20,388 nt of DNA from Alistipes sp. Its GTDB lineage: Bacteria > Bacteroidota > Bacteroidia > Bacteroidales > Rikenellaceae. Position numbers and translations under genes: made by a program. The stretch is taken from positions 1 through 20,388 of the forward strand of contig JAHHQM010000019.1 in NCBI GenBank assembly GCA_020026395.1. Direction: 5' to 3'. The notes under the pieces were generated by a model that saw only the letters and a list, made by a program, of their open reading frames with translations, made no database searches and was not told where the DNA came from. Below are positions 13,973 to 20,388 of this stretch, piece by piece. Within the stretch, counting starts at the first letter, position 1, and every line of letters starts with the position of its first letter.

Positions 13973-15304
13973 ATGATACTTGTAATTGACGACGATGGTG
14001 CGATCCGCTCTTCGCTCGGACTTCTGCTCCGCCATGCGGGCTATGAGGTACGGGCGGTGGCGATGCCGCACGAAGCGATCGAAGTGGTGCGCAACGAGAC
14101 ACCGCGTCTGATCCTGATGGATATGAATTTCTCGCTCTCGACGGACGGCGTTGAGGGGCTTACGCTGCTTCGGCAGGTGAAGATCTTCTGCCCCGACGTG
14201 CCCGTCATCCTGATGACGGCGTGGGGAAGCATTCCTCTGGCGGTTGAGGGCATGCAGGCGGGAGCCTTCGATTTTATCACCAAGCCGTGGCAGAATCCCG
14301 TGCTGCTGCAACGCATCGAGACGGCTTTGGAACTTACGGCCGACAAAGATACGACAAATGAGGACGGATTCGACCGTGCGGGCATCGTGGGGGAGAGCCG
14401 CTCGTTGCAGGAGATTTTCAAGACGATCCGCCGTATTGCCCCGACCAATGCGCCCGTGCTGATTACGGGCGAGAGCGGTACGGGTAAGGAACTTGTTGCC
14501 GAAGCCATTTACCGCAACAGCCGCCGTGCCGACAAGCCGTTTGTCAAGGTGAATTTGGGCGGCGTCTCGCAGTCGCTTTTCGAAAGCGAGATGTTCGGCC
14601 ATCGTAAAGGCGCATTTACCGATGCGGTATGTGATCGGGTGGGGCGTTTCGAGATGGCCGATCGGGGTACGATCTTTCTGGACGAGTTGGGCGAACTGGA
14701 CATGAGTTGCCAGACCAAGATGTTGCGCGTATTGCAGGAGCAGACGTTCGAGGTGCTGGGTGACAGTCGTCCCCGCAAGGTCGATGTACGCGTGGTGTGT
14801 GCCACGAATGCCGATCTCGGGGAGTTGGTACGGCGGAAACTGTTTCGCGAGGATCTGTTCTACCGTGTCAATCTCATTACGATCCATCTGCCTGCCCTGC
14901 GCGAACGACGCGAGGATATTCCGCTTCTGGTGCGCCATTTTGCCGACCGTCTTTGTCGTAAAAACGGACTGCGGCGGGTCGATTTTACGGAAGGGGCGAT
15001 GAACTATCTCTTGTCGCTGCCTTATCCGGGCAATATCCGCGAATTGAAGAACTTTGTCGAACGCACGCTCTTGGTGTGCGACAAACCGATGTTGGATGCC
15101 GATGATTTTCGGGGGCAGCATCAACCGATCAAGGTGGAAACGACGCCTTCGCTCGGGGATCGAACCCTCGAGGAGATCGAGCGGCAAACCATCGAGAATG
15201 CCCTCCGGAAATACGATTACAACCTCTCTCAGGTGGCGCATATCTTGGGTATTTCGCGACAGTCGCTGTACCGCCGCATCGAAAAATACGGAATTGAACT
15301 GTAA
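13973..15304 (+). CDS. NtrC-family sigma54-dependent response regulator
   Basis: A 443-residue activator in three domains. The receiver (1-120) has acidic residues 6-8, phospho-acceptor Asp50, Thr82 and Lys104. The AAA+ sigma54 domain (about 135-365) has Walker A GESGTGKE (166-173), a GAFTDA loop (213-218, a variant of GAFTGA that contacts sigma54), Walker B TIFLDE (233-238), the FREDLFYR arginine-finger region and sensor II GNIRELKN. The C-terminal Fis-type helix-turn-helix (about 400-440) includes NLSQVAHILGISRQSLYRRI. It should bind palindromic enhancers and open a sigma54 promoter when phosphorylated by the kinase encoded 2 nt downstream. The matching promoter and palindromes sit before the first gene of its own operon. 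Confidence 0.93.
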   Translation: MILVIDDDGAIRSSLGLLLRHAGYEVRAVAMPHEAIEVVRNETPRLILMDMNFSLSTDGVEGLTLLRQVKIFCPDVPVILMTAWGSIPLAVEGMQAGAFDFITKPWQNPVLLQRIETALELTADKDTTNEDGFDRAGIVGESRSLQEIFKTIRRIAPTNAPVLITGESGTGKELVAEAIYRNSRRADKPFVKVNLGGVSQSLFESEMFGHRKGAFTDAVCDRVGRFEMADRGTIFLDELGELDMSCQTKMLRVLQEQTFEVLGDSRPRKVDVRVVCATNADLGELVRRKLFREDLFYRVNLITIHLPALRERREDIPLLVRHFADRLCRKNGLRRVDFTEGAMNYLLSLPYPGNIRELKNFVERTLLVCDKPMLDADDFRGQHQPIKVETTPSLGDRTLEEIERQTIENALRKYDYNLSQVAHILGISRQSLYRRIEKYGIEL

Positions 15305-15306
15305 TC

Positions 15307-16608
15307 ATGAAACTCCGAAATTTATTCGCGATTCTGGCCGTGCTGTTGCTCGTGACGGGCGTGGGGTTGTTGCTCCTCGCCCTTGAGTGGGGTGGCGGAT
15401 TGGTGTGGGGCATCGAGGCGCTGATCCTTTGCATGGTGGTGCTTTTGTTCTACCTCTACCGCAAGGCCGTGAAACCGCTCGACAGCATTGCCAGCGGTAT
15501 GGATCTTTTGCGCGAACAGGATTTCAGCAGTCGGCTGAAACGGGTCGGACAATCGGAGTCCGACCGCATCGTGATGATTTTCAATCGGATGATGGATCAA
15601 TTGAAGGAGGAGCGTCTGCGCCTTCGGGAGCAGAACCATTTTCTGGATCTTTTGATCGAGAGTTCGCCGATGGGGGTGATCATCCTCGATTTTGACGAGC
15701 GTTTTACGATGCTCAACAAGGCTGCCCTGAAGTTTCTGGAGGTGGCGAATGCGGATGTGGTGAAAGGCATGCGGATGGAGGATCTTACGACACCTCTGGC
15801 GGGTGAGATTGCCCGTATGCCGAAGGATACGACCCGCACGATCCGATTGGGTGATGCGCGGATTTATCGTTGTTCGCGCCTGTCGTTCGTGGATCGCGGA
15901 TTTGCCCATCCGTTTGTGCTGGTCGAGAGCCTTACCTCGGAAGTGGTGAAGGCCGAAAAGAAAGCCTACGAAAAGGTCATCCGTATGATTGCCCACGAGG
16001 TGAACAATACGGTGGGCGGTGTGACTTCGGCGCTGGATACCGTGCAGGATATGCTTCCCGATGTGGAGCAGAGTGCTGATTTAAGGGAGGTGATGTCGGT
16101 ATGTATTGAGCGCAGCCTCAAGATGAGCCGTTTTATCACCAATTTTGCCGATGTGGTGAAGATCCCCGAACCGCAACTGAAAGAGGTCGCGTTGAACGAT
16201 GTGATCCTGTCGTGCCGTGCGTTTCTGGAGTCGCTGTGTGCGGATCGGAAGATCGAACTACGGTGCGAACTCTGTGTGGAAAGTCCCCGCGTAAAGCTCG
16301 ATCAGGTTTTGTTTGAGCAGGTGCTGGTCAATATCGTGAAGAATGCCGTCGAGAGCATCTTGTCCGAGGGCGTTATCTGGATTCGTACATCGCCGACCGC
16401 ACCCATGCTCGAAATTTCCGATAACGGCATCGTGATTTCCCGCGAAGTCGAGGATAAACTATTCACGCCATTTTTCTCGACCAAACTCAACGGACAGGGG
16501 ATCGGCCTGCTTTTTATCCGAGAGGTGCTGGATCGTCACGGGTGCACGTTCTCGCTCCGAACGCACAGCGACGGATGGACGAAATTCCGCATTTCGTGGG
16601 GAGAATAA
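15307..16608 (+). CDS. NtrB-like sensor histidine kinase with minimal extracytoplasmic loop
   Basis: A 433-residue kinase. Two transmembrane helices (about 7-26 and 32-51) are separated by only a few residues. They are followed by a HAMP-like linker (52-105, AVKPLDSIASGM), a PAS domain (about 110-215), an H-box with His230 (RMIAHEVNNTVGG), an N-box (NIVKNAVES, 342-350), a G1 box (SDNG, Asp372), an F-box (FTPFFSTK) and a G2 box (GQGIG, 396-400). HEVNN is characteristic of NtrB-type kinases that partner NtrC-type regulators. The near absence of a periplasmic domain suggests it senses an event in the membrane, perhaps the state of the co-encoded transporter, or uses its PAS domain. It is the last gene of the operon. 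Confidence 0.92.
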   Translation: MKLRNLFAILAVLLLVTGVGLLLLALEWGGGLVWGIEALILCMVVLLFYLYRKAVKPLDSIASGMDLLREQDFSSRLKRVGQSESDRIVMIFNRMMDQLKEERLRLREQNHFLDLLIESSPMGVIILDFDERFTMLNKAALKFLEVANADVVKGMRMEDLTTPLAGEIARMPKDTTRTIRLGDARIYRCSRLSFVDRGFAHPFVLVESLTSEVVKAEKKAYEKVIRMIAHEVNNTVGGVTSALDTVQDMLPDVEQSADLREVMSVCIERSLKMSRFITNFADVVKIPEPQLKEVALNDVILSCRAFLESLCADRKIELRCELCVESPRVKLDQVLFEQVLVNIVKNAVESILSEGVIWIRTSPTAPMLEISDNGIVISREVEDKLFTPFFSTKLNGQGIGLLFIREVLDRHGCTFSLRTHSDGWTKFRISWGE

Positions 16609-16615
16609 CGAAAAG

Positions 16616-16642
16616 CGCCCGACAAATCAGTCGGGCGTTTTT
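16616..16642 (+). terminator. Rho-independent terminator of the efflux/two-component operon
   Basis: An 8-bp stem CGCCCGAC (16616-16623)/GTCGGGCG (16630-16637), a 6-nt loop and TTTTT. The convergent regulator gene ends at 16645, so it may serve both strands, although the minus-strand T-tract is poorer. Confidence 0.88.
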
Positions 16643-16644
16643 GT

Positions 16645-16929
16645 TTACAGGTTGAGATAGCCTTTCAGGGCTTCCACATATTCCGCCAGGGCGTCGCGTC
16701 CCATGTCGGTGATGCGGCAGGAGGTGCGTGTTTTCTTGCCGACAAATTCTTTGGCTGTTTCGATATATCCCGCCGCAGTGAGCTTGTCGATCTGGACGCT
16801 GAGGTTACCCGAGGTGGCACCCGTCTTCTCCTTCAGATGGGTGAAATCCGCCTCATCGACCGCGAGCAGAATGGTCATGATCGCAAGCCGCAACTGCGAG
16901 TGGATCAACGGATTTAATTCTTTGAGCAT
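16645..16929 (-). CDS. Winged-helix transcriptional regulator (HTH_34/MarR-like, short)
   Basis: A 94-residue one-domain DNA-binding protein. LNPLIHSQLRLAIMTILL starts the fold, DFTHLKEKTGATSGNLSVQI is the helix-turn-helix with its recognition helix, and GYIETAKEFVGKKTRTSCRI is the beta wing. This is the compact winged-helix type common in Bacteroidetes next to a membrane-protein gene. The start overlaps the end of the upstream membrane-protein gene by 16 bp, so the two are translationally coupled. It probably represses its own operon, whose promoter carries two copies of a palindrome (see 17570-17624). The signal it senses is unknown; no ligand domain is visible. Confidence 0.85.
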   Translation of the reverse strand: MLKELNPLIHSQLRLAIMTILLAVDEADFTHLKEKTGATSGNLSVQIDKLTAAGYIETAKEFVGKKTRTSCRITDMGRDALAEYVEALKGYLNL

Positions 16930-17540
16930 GATTCTGATTTTTTATTGAGCAGGTGTCCCGGAATGATCATAATGAAGAGGAACGAAAGGCCGAACCACAA
17001 ATGCCACATCGGCGTGATGTCCTGCTGTGCCACCAGCGCGACGAGCATATATACGGCTACGAGAAATGCCACAAGGGGCAGATAGGTCAGTGCGCGATCC
17101 TTGAGGATGACGCCCGTGATGGAGGTGCCGATGCTGCAATAGATCAAACTCAAGGGAAGCATGAGGCCAAAGTTGAAAATCAGTCCCCGCAGGAATCCGA
17201 TCAAAAGCAGGGCAGCGACCGTCAGACCGAACAATGACCCTACGACCGCCCAAGTGTTGTGGATTGCTTTCTCCATATAAGTGACGACCGCGGGTTTTTG
17301 ATGGGCGGTTTTAAAGTGGATCAGAATACTCGGCAGGAACATCAGAAACCACAGCGCAGCCCATGCCGGATTGCCCGTTATATGGAGTAGGGCAAAGATC
17401 ACGATCGACAGCACAAGTGCCGTATAGCCGTGATGGAGGAATTGGTTGCCGCTGCCGACTTCCAGATTTTGTTTCGTTTGTCGCAACATTTGAGAAATCA
17501 GTTCCAAACTGTCTTTCTCCGAAAAATTGGTCGAGTTCAT
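16914..17540 (-). CDS. Unidentified multi-pass membrane protein co-transcribed with the regulator
   Basis: A 208-residue protein from ATG 17540 (MNSTNFSEKDSLELISQMLR). The frame is open further to 17627, but that extension covers the promoter and operators. A soluble N-terminal stretch of about 45 residues is followed by five to six hydrophobic helices (LVLSIVIFALLHI; AALWFLMFLPSILI; VGSLFGLTVAALLLIGFL; FGLMLPLSLIYCSIG; YLPLVAFLVAVYMLVALV; WFGLSFLFIMIIPGHLL). It resembles the membrane partners that Bacteroidetes place beside short winged-helix regulators. Its role is unknown; a membrane-stress or signalling function is only a guess. Confidence 0.82.
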   Translation of the reverse strand: MNSTNFSEKDSLELISQMLRQTKQNLEVGSGNQFLHHGYTALVLSIVIFALLHITGNPAWAALWFLMFLPSILIHFKTAHQKPAVVTYMEKAIHNTWAVVGSLFGLTVAALLLIGFLRGLIFNFGLMLPLSLIYCSIGTSITGVILKDRALTYLPLVAFLVAVYMLVALVAQQDITPMWHLWFGLSFLFIMIIPGHLLNKKSESCSKN

Positions 17541-17569
17541 AATGATAGAGTTTTTAGGTTTGTAAATTG

Positions 17570-17584
17570 GTTTATGTTGTAAAC
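17570..17584. promoter_or_regulatory. Operator-like palindrome, copy 1
   Basis: GTTTAT-GTT-GTAAAC, with 5 of 6 positions symmetric. It matches the second copy 40 bp away (GTTTAT-TTT-ATAAAC). It lies just downstream of the predicted transcription start of the regulator operon. Confidence 0.55.
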
Positions 17585-17596
17585 TTGTTTCTATGG

Positions 17597-17628
17597 CAAA
17601 TATAAAGTAGTTTATTTTATAAACCAAA
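17597..17628 (-). promoter_or_regulatory. Bacteroidetes promoter of the regulator operon with an operator in its spacer
   Basis: On the minus strand TTTG (17628-17625), 20 bp, then TATATTTG (17604-17597) fits the Bacteroidetes consensus TTTG-N19-21-TAnnTTTG. The perfect palindrome GTTTAT-TTT-ATAAAC (17610-17624) fills the spacer, so a bound protein would block the polymerase. Transcription should start near 17592, about 50 nt before the membrane-protein gene. Confidence 0.7.
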
Positions 17629-17802
17629 TTTCGAACGGATTTTTTTAGAAAAAAGAGTAGTGCTATAACTTAAATGATGAATAACCGGGTGAGTTTCGGC
17701 GTTCGTTATAATCTATGGTTATATGGTAAAACTTTTTTCGATTTACAACCTGCGGATTTTGGTTCTACTTTTACGGCGCAAACGAGATAAAAACATTGAA
17801 TT

Positions 17803-18824
17803 ATGGAATTCTTGACAAACGAGAAACTGACAATCGTGGGAGCCGCCGGAATGATCGGTTCCATATGGCACAAACGGCCATGATGATGCACCTGACGCCC
17901 AACATCTGCCTGTATGATCCCTATGCGCCCGTTCTGGAGGGGTGGCCGAGGAGTTGATGCTCTGCGCATTCGAAGGGGTGTCGCTTTCCTTTACGTCCGA
18001 CATCCGCGAGGCACTGACCGATGCATCGTATGTCGTATCATCGGGAGGCGCTGCCCGCAAGGCCGGAATGACCCGTGAGGATCTGCTCAAAGGAAATGCC
18101 GAGATAGCCGCCAACTTCGGACGGGACATCCGTCGCTATTGCCCCCAGGTGAAACATGTGGTCGTGGTGTTCAATCCGGCCGATATTACGGGGTTGATTA
18201 CCTTGATCTATTCGGGTCTGCACCTTTGCAAGTATCATCTCTTGCAGCTTTGGACAGCATCCGCCTGCAAAGCGGATTGGTGAAGTATTTTAAGATCCCC
18301 GCTGCAAAGATCCGCAACTGCCGTACCTATGGAGGGCACGGTGAGCAGATGGCCGTTTATGCTTCGACAACCACCATTGACGGGCAGACGCTTACCGATC
18401 TGATCGGTACGGATATATTACCCACCGAGGAATGGGAGCAGATCAAGCACCGCGTGATTCAAGGCGGCAAGCATATCATCGACCTGCGCGGTCGTTCGTC
18501 GTTCCAAAGTCCCGCCTATCTTTCGATCGAGATGATCGAGATGATCGAGATGATCGCGGTGGTGATGGGTGGCGAGCCTTTCCGTTGGCCTGCAGGTACG
18601 TATGTCGCCGACGATCGGTTTGACCACATCATGATGGCGATGGAGACAACCATTTCCCGAGGCGGCATTTCGTTTCGTTTCGTGAAGTTGAAGGAACTCC
18701 CGCCGAGCAGGACGAATTGGAACAAAGTTACCGACATCTTTGCTCCCTGCGTGACGAAGTGATTGCGATGGGGGTACCTTCTGCCGTTGCCGATTGGCAC
18801 AAATACAACGAGCATCTGAAATAA
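17803..18824 (+). pseudogene. Malate dehydrogenase pseudogene with several frameshifts
   Basis: In successive frames the sequence spells a Bacteroides-type malate/lactate dehydrogenase. It begins MEFLTNEKLTIVGAAGMIGS (Rossmann NAD-binding glycines) and continues through MAQTAMMMHLTPNICLYDPY, VVFNPADITGLITLIYSGL, VSSLAALDSIRLQSG, NCRTYGGHGEQMAVYAST (catalytic His region) and LRGRSSFQSPAYLSIEMI. It ends ADWHKYNEHLK with TAA at 18822-18824. Frameshifts are: one base lost near 17863 (after GMIGS), one lost in a G-run near 17940, one lost near 18224 (after YSGLH), and a five-base tandem gain CGTTT within 18671-18683. A 9-bp unit is also tripled at 18529-18555. The longest single frame covers only about two thirds, so no working enzyme is expected unless these are read errors. 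Confidence 0.85.
18529..18555 (+). repeat. Three tandem copies of GAGATGATC inside the pseudogene
   Basis: The in-frame triplet repeat encodes EMIEMIEMI where relatives have a single EMI, as remembered from Bacteroides malate dehydrogenases. It looks like replication slippage. Confidence 0.8.
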
Positions 18825-18843
18825 TCCCCACGCACGGATATGA

Positions 18844-18874
18844 AAAACGCCCCCGATTTGTTCGAGGGCGTTTT
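18844..18874. terminator. Bidirectional terminator between convergent genes
   Basis: AAAACGCCC (18844-18852) and GGGCGTTTT (18866-18874) pair, with an inner CGA/TCG extension and a TTTGT loop. A- and T-tracts on both sides suit termination of the plus-strand dehydrogenase remnant and of the minus-strand transporter. Confidence 0.8.
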
Positions 18875-18879
18875 GTGGT

Positions 18880-19779
18880 TTATTTGGTTCCCATCCAGAG
18901 GAACAACATACCGATAAGGATCAGCACAAGATCTATGAACTTAGCCTTCAAATTGCGTTCGCGGAACAACAGTGCTCCGAACGTGAACGATACGATGACC
19001 GATCCGCGGCGCACCATCGATACCACCGAGATCATGGCGTCGTCGTGGCTCAATGCGAAGAAATAGCACAAATCGGCAGCCGACAGGAAGATCGAGATCA
19101 GCGGAATCGCCCAACTCCAATGAAACGGGGTGGTGCGGTTGCGACGCGGCAACCAAAGGATAGCAACCGTTACGGACATCATCAGGAACTGATAAAGCGT
19201 GTACCAGCTTTGCACGAACATCGGTTCGAGTTGTCGGCTGATGAACTTATCGTAAAGACCGCTGACGGCACCCAATACGGCGGCAGCCGCCAACATCAGA
19301 ATCCACATGTTGTGGCGGAAATCGACCCCTTCCTTACGACTCGATCGTCCCAAAAGGAACAGCGACACAATTGCCAGCAGCACACCGATCCATTGATAAG
19401 CATTGAGTCGTTCGCCGTAGATAAGCATCGCACCCACCAACACCATGACGGGGCGTGTGGCATTGATCGGACCGACAATCGTGAGCGGAAGGTGTTTCAA
19501 GGCGAAGTAGCCGAATACCCACGACGAAAGTACGATGGCCGATTTCAGAATGACCAGGGCGTGAGCCTCCCAATCGGCTTGTGCACAATACAGAGGTGTC
19601 CCCTCGAACCAATTCCAACTGCCCGCACACGCAACGATGACGGGTGAAAACAAAAGTGTGGAGAAAAACGTGTTGAGCAACAACACGGGAAGCACGGCAT
19701 TGTCTTTCAATGCCTGTTTTTTCGAGACGTCATAGACGCCGAGTAACGCCGCCGAAGCGAAAGCCAGTAACAACCACAT
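18880..19779 (-). CDS. EamA/DMT superfamily transporter
   Basis: A 299-residue inner-membrane protein with ten predicted helices in two EamA-like halves: half 1 about 1-145 (opening MWLLLAFASAALLGVYDVSK), half 2 about 155-299 (opening HNMWILMLAAAAVLGAVSGL). Typical features are the motif LPLTIVGPINATRPVMVLVG near the end of half 1 and VSMVRRGSVIVSFTFGALLF in half 2. Members export or import small metabolites such as amino acids or nucleotide-related compounds; the substrate cannot be told from sequence. It begins 1 nt after a possible 33-codon ORF and converges on the dehydrogenase pseudogene. Confidence 0.88.
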   Translation of the reverse strand: MWLLLAFASAALLGVYDVSKKQALKDNAVLPVLLLNTFFSTLLFSPVIVACAGSWNWFEGTPLYCAQADWEAHALVILKSAIVLSSWVFGYFALKHLPLTIVGPINATRPVMVLVGAMLIYGERLNAYQWIGVLLAIVSLFLLGRSSRKEGVDFRHNMWILMLAAAAVLGAVSGLYDKFISRQLEPMFVQSWYTLYQFLMMSVTVAILWLPRRNRTTPFHWSWAIPLISIFLSAADLCYFFALSHDDAMISVVSMVRRGSVIVSFTFGALLFRERNLKAKFIDLVLILIGMLFLWMGTK

Positions 19780-19780
19780 A

Positions 19781-19882
19781 TCAGCAGACGATCAGCGTAA
19801 ATGAATCAGTAAAAGTTGTGACCGAAAGACGATCTATCGAGCCGACATCTTTCCGATCGACCGTTATGCGGTATGTTTTCAT
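19781..19882 (-). CDS. Possible 33-residue small ORF upstream of the transporter
   Basis: MKTYRITVDRKDVGSIDRLS continues VTTFTDSFTLIVC and stops 1 nt before the transporter ATG. It starts about 27 nt after the start predicted from the -7 box at 19914-19921. The tight junction suggests translational coupling or a leader peptide. The composition is protein-like, but I know no family for it. Confidence 0.4.
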   Translation of the reverse strand: MKTYRITVDRKDVGSIDRLSVTTFTDSFTLIVC

Positions 19883-19913
19883 GTGTTGTGGCGTTAAAAA
19901 GTGAATTCCGCTG

Positions 19914-19921
19914 CAAAAATA
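19914..19921 (-). promoter_or_regulatory. Probable -7 box of the transporter gene
   Basis: TATTTTTG on the minus strand fits TAnnTTTG. A clear -33 TTTG at 19-21 bp is lacking. The predicted start near 19909 gives a leader containing the small ORF. Confidence 0.45.
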
Positions 19922-20051
19922 CAAAATTTTACAAAAATCGGACAGAGTGTGTTTTGAGTTGTGCCTTTTTCGATTTCCCGTTCGTTACCGACTAAAATCA
20001 ATAGGCGAATGCTTTATTTTACATTAAATCACAACCTTACCGAGAAAATAT

Positions 20052-20082
20052 TTTGGAAATATAAATAATTTTCCTATATTTG
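20052..20082 (+). promoter_or_regulatory. Consensus Bacteroidetes promoter of a small RNA
   Basis: TTTG (20052-20055), 19 bp, TATATTTG (20075-20082): both elements and the spacing match the Bacteroidetes housekeeping promoter. Transcription is expected to start at about 20087. Confidence 0.7.
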
Positions 20083-20086
20083 CAAT

Positions 20087-20158
20087 GCGAGGGGTGCGGA
20101 TTAACCTTTAGAGACCGTCCCTCGTTCCCATACCAAGCATTAATTGCTTGGTTTTTTT
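20087..20158 (+). ncRNA. Predicted stand-alone small RNA of about 70 nt
   Basis: The short interval between a consensus promoter and a strong terminator has no ORF of note. CGAGGG (20089-20094) can pair with CCCTCG (20119-20124), with a possible inner CGG/CCG pairing, giving a 5' hairpin. The stretch CGTTCCCAT links it to the terminator hairpin. It might be a regulatory RNA or a short leader whose reading stops at the terminator. I do not recognise it as 6S, 4.5S SRP or tmRNA. Confidence 0.55.
20132..20158 (+). terminator. Strong rho-independent terminator
   Basis: An 8-bp stem ACCAAGCA (20132-20139)/TGCTTGGT (20145-20152) with a TTAAT loop, followed by TTTTTT. The remaining 20159-20388 is AT-rich and shows no gene I can support; TATTTTTG on the minus strand at 20317-20310 is the only promoter-like element seen there. 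Confidence 0.88.
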
Positions 20159-20388
20159 ATCTCTATATTTCCCTTCCTTGTATGCAATATATCAATTTAA
20201 GGTTGTTATATTACAATTTTTAGCTAATTCCTTATACCAAGTAAATTCATTTTTAAAGGTACGTTGTGTCTTGTTCTACATCAAACCACAACACGCGCAC
20301 GCTTTTTTGCAAAAATAGTATGTTGTATCTTATGTAAGCGTCCGATAAAATACATATTGTAGCGCAGCTTCGGCATCGCTACTTTTGT

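Noticed and set aside
13868..15241. A 457-codon minus-strand frame
   Set aside because: It is antisense to the NtrC-family regulator, whose motifs are complete.
18529..18555. Tandem repeat as a possible CRISPR or satellite array
   Set aside because: It is three adjacent 9-mers without spacers, inside a pseudogene; simple slippage explains it.
20193..20272. Minus-strand frame reading FKNEFTWYKELAKN to a stop
   Set aside because: It looks protein-like but is only about 26 codons, with no start codon and no family match that I recognise; a gene remnant cannot be told from chance.

Overview
The window looks like a Bacteroidales chromosome, most likely Alistipes or another Rikenellaceae member; this is inferred from gene content, as no rRNA is present. 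Supporting signs are Bacteroidetes-type promoters (TTTG, 19-20 bp, TAnnTTTG), GLPGLI-family proteins, Bacteroidales GG-leader peptide precursors and a Bacteroides-type malate dehydrogenase remnant. No tRNA, rRNA, CRISPR array, transposase or integrase was seen.

Region 1 (about 1-5.9 kb, all on the minus strand, AT-rich between genes) is a small-peptide locus. In transcription order it holds a short ORF (5974-5855), PDZ/aspartyl-protease lipoprotein B (5799-4639), GLPGLI protein B (4385-3429), a Cys-rich GG-leader peptide (3338-3105), GLPGLI protein A (3049-2111), a second GG-leader peptide (2020-1844), aspartyl-protease lipoprotein A (1777-542) and a third GG-leader peptide broken by one amber codon (318-100). 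The two intact peptides share a Cys-rich GGSS core. The GLPGLI genes are a tandem duplication of about 1 kb. No modification enzyme or peptide exporter lies inside the window. This is the best candidate for a poorly described system.

Region 2 (about 5.9-7.8 kb) is decayed. It contains two small broken genes (one with zinc-ribbon motifs), an OmpA-like 'SPEG' fragment on the plus strand, and the first ~200 codons of a GH2 beta-galactosidase on the minus strand; the last two abut head-on.

Region 3 (7.78-16.64 kb, plus strand) is a compact six-gene operon: membrane-fusion protein, ABC ATPase, double FtsX-type permease, TolC-type outer-membrane protein, NtrC-family sigma54 activator and NtrB-like histidine kinase, closed by a terminator. 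A sigma54-type promoter with two upstream palindromes precedes the first gene, so the operon probably activates itself through its own two-component system. The kinase has almost no periplasmic domain.

Region 4 (16.6-20.4 kb) holds a winged-helix regulator overlapping a membrane-protein gene on the minus strand, with a promoter and two matching operator-like palindromes; a malate dehydrogenase pseudogene with several frameshifts; an EamA/DMT transporter preceded by a possible small ORF; and a probable stand-alone small RNA with a consensus promoter and a strong terminator.
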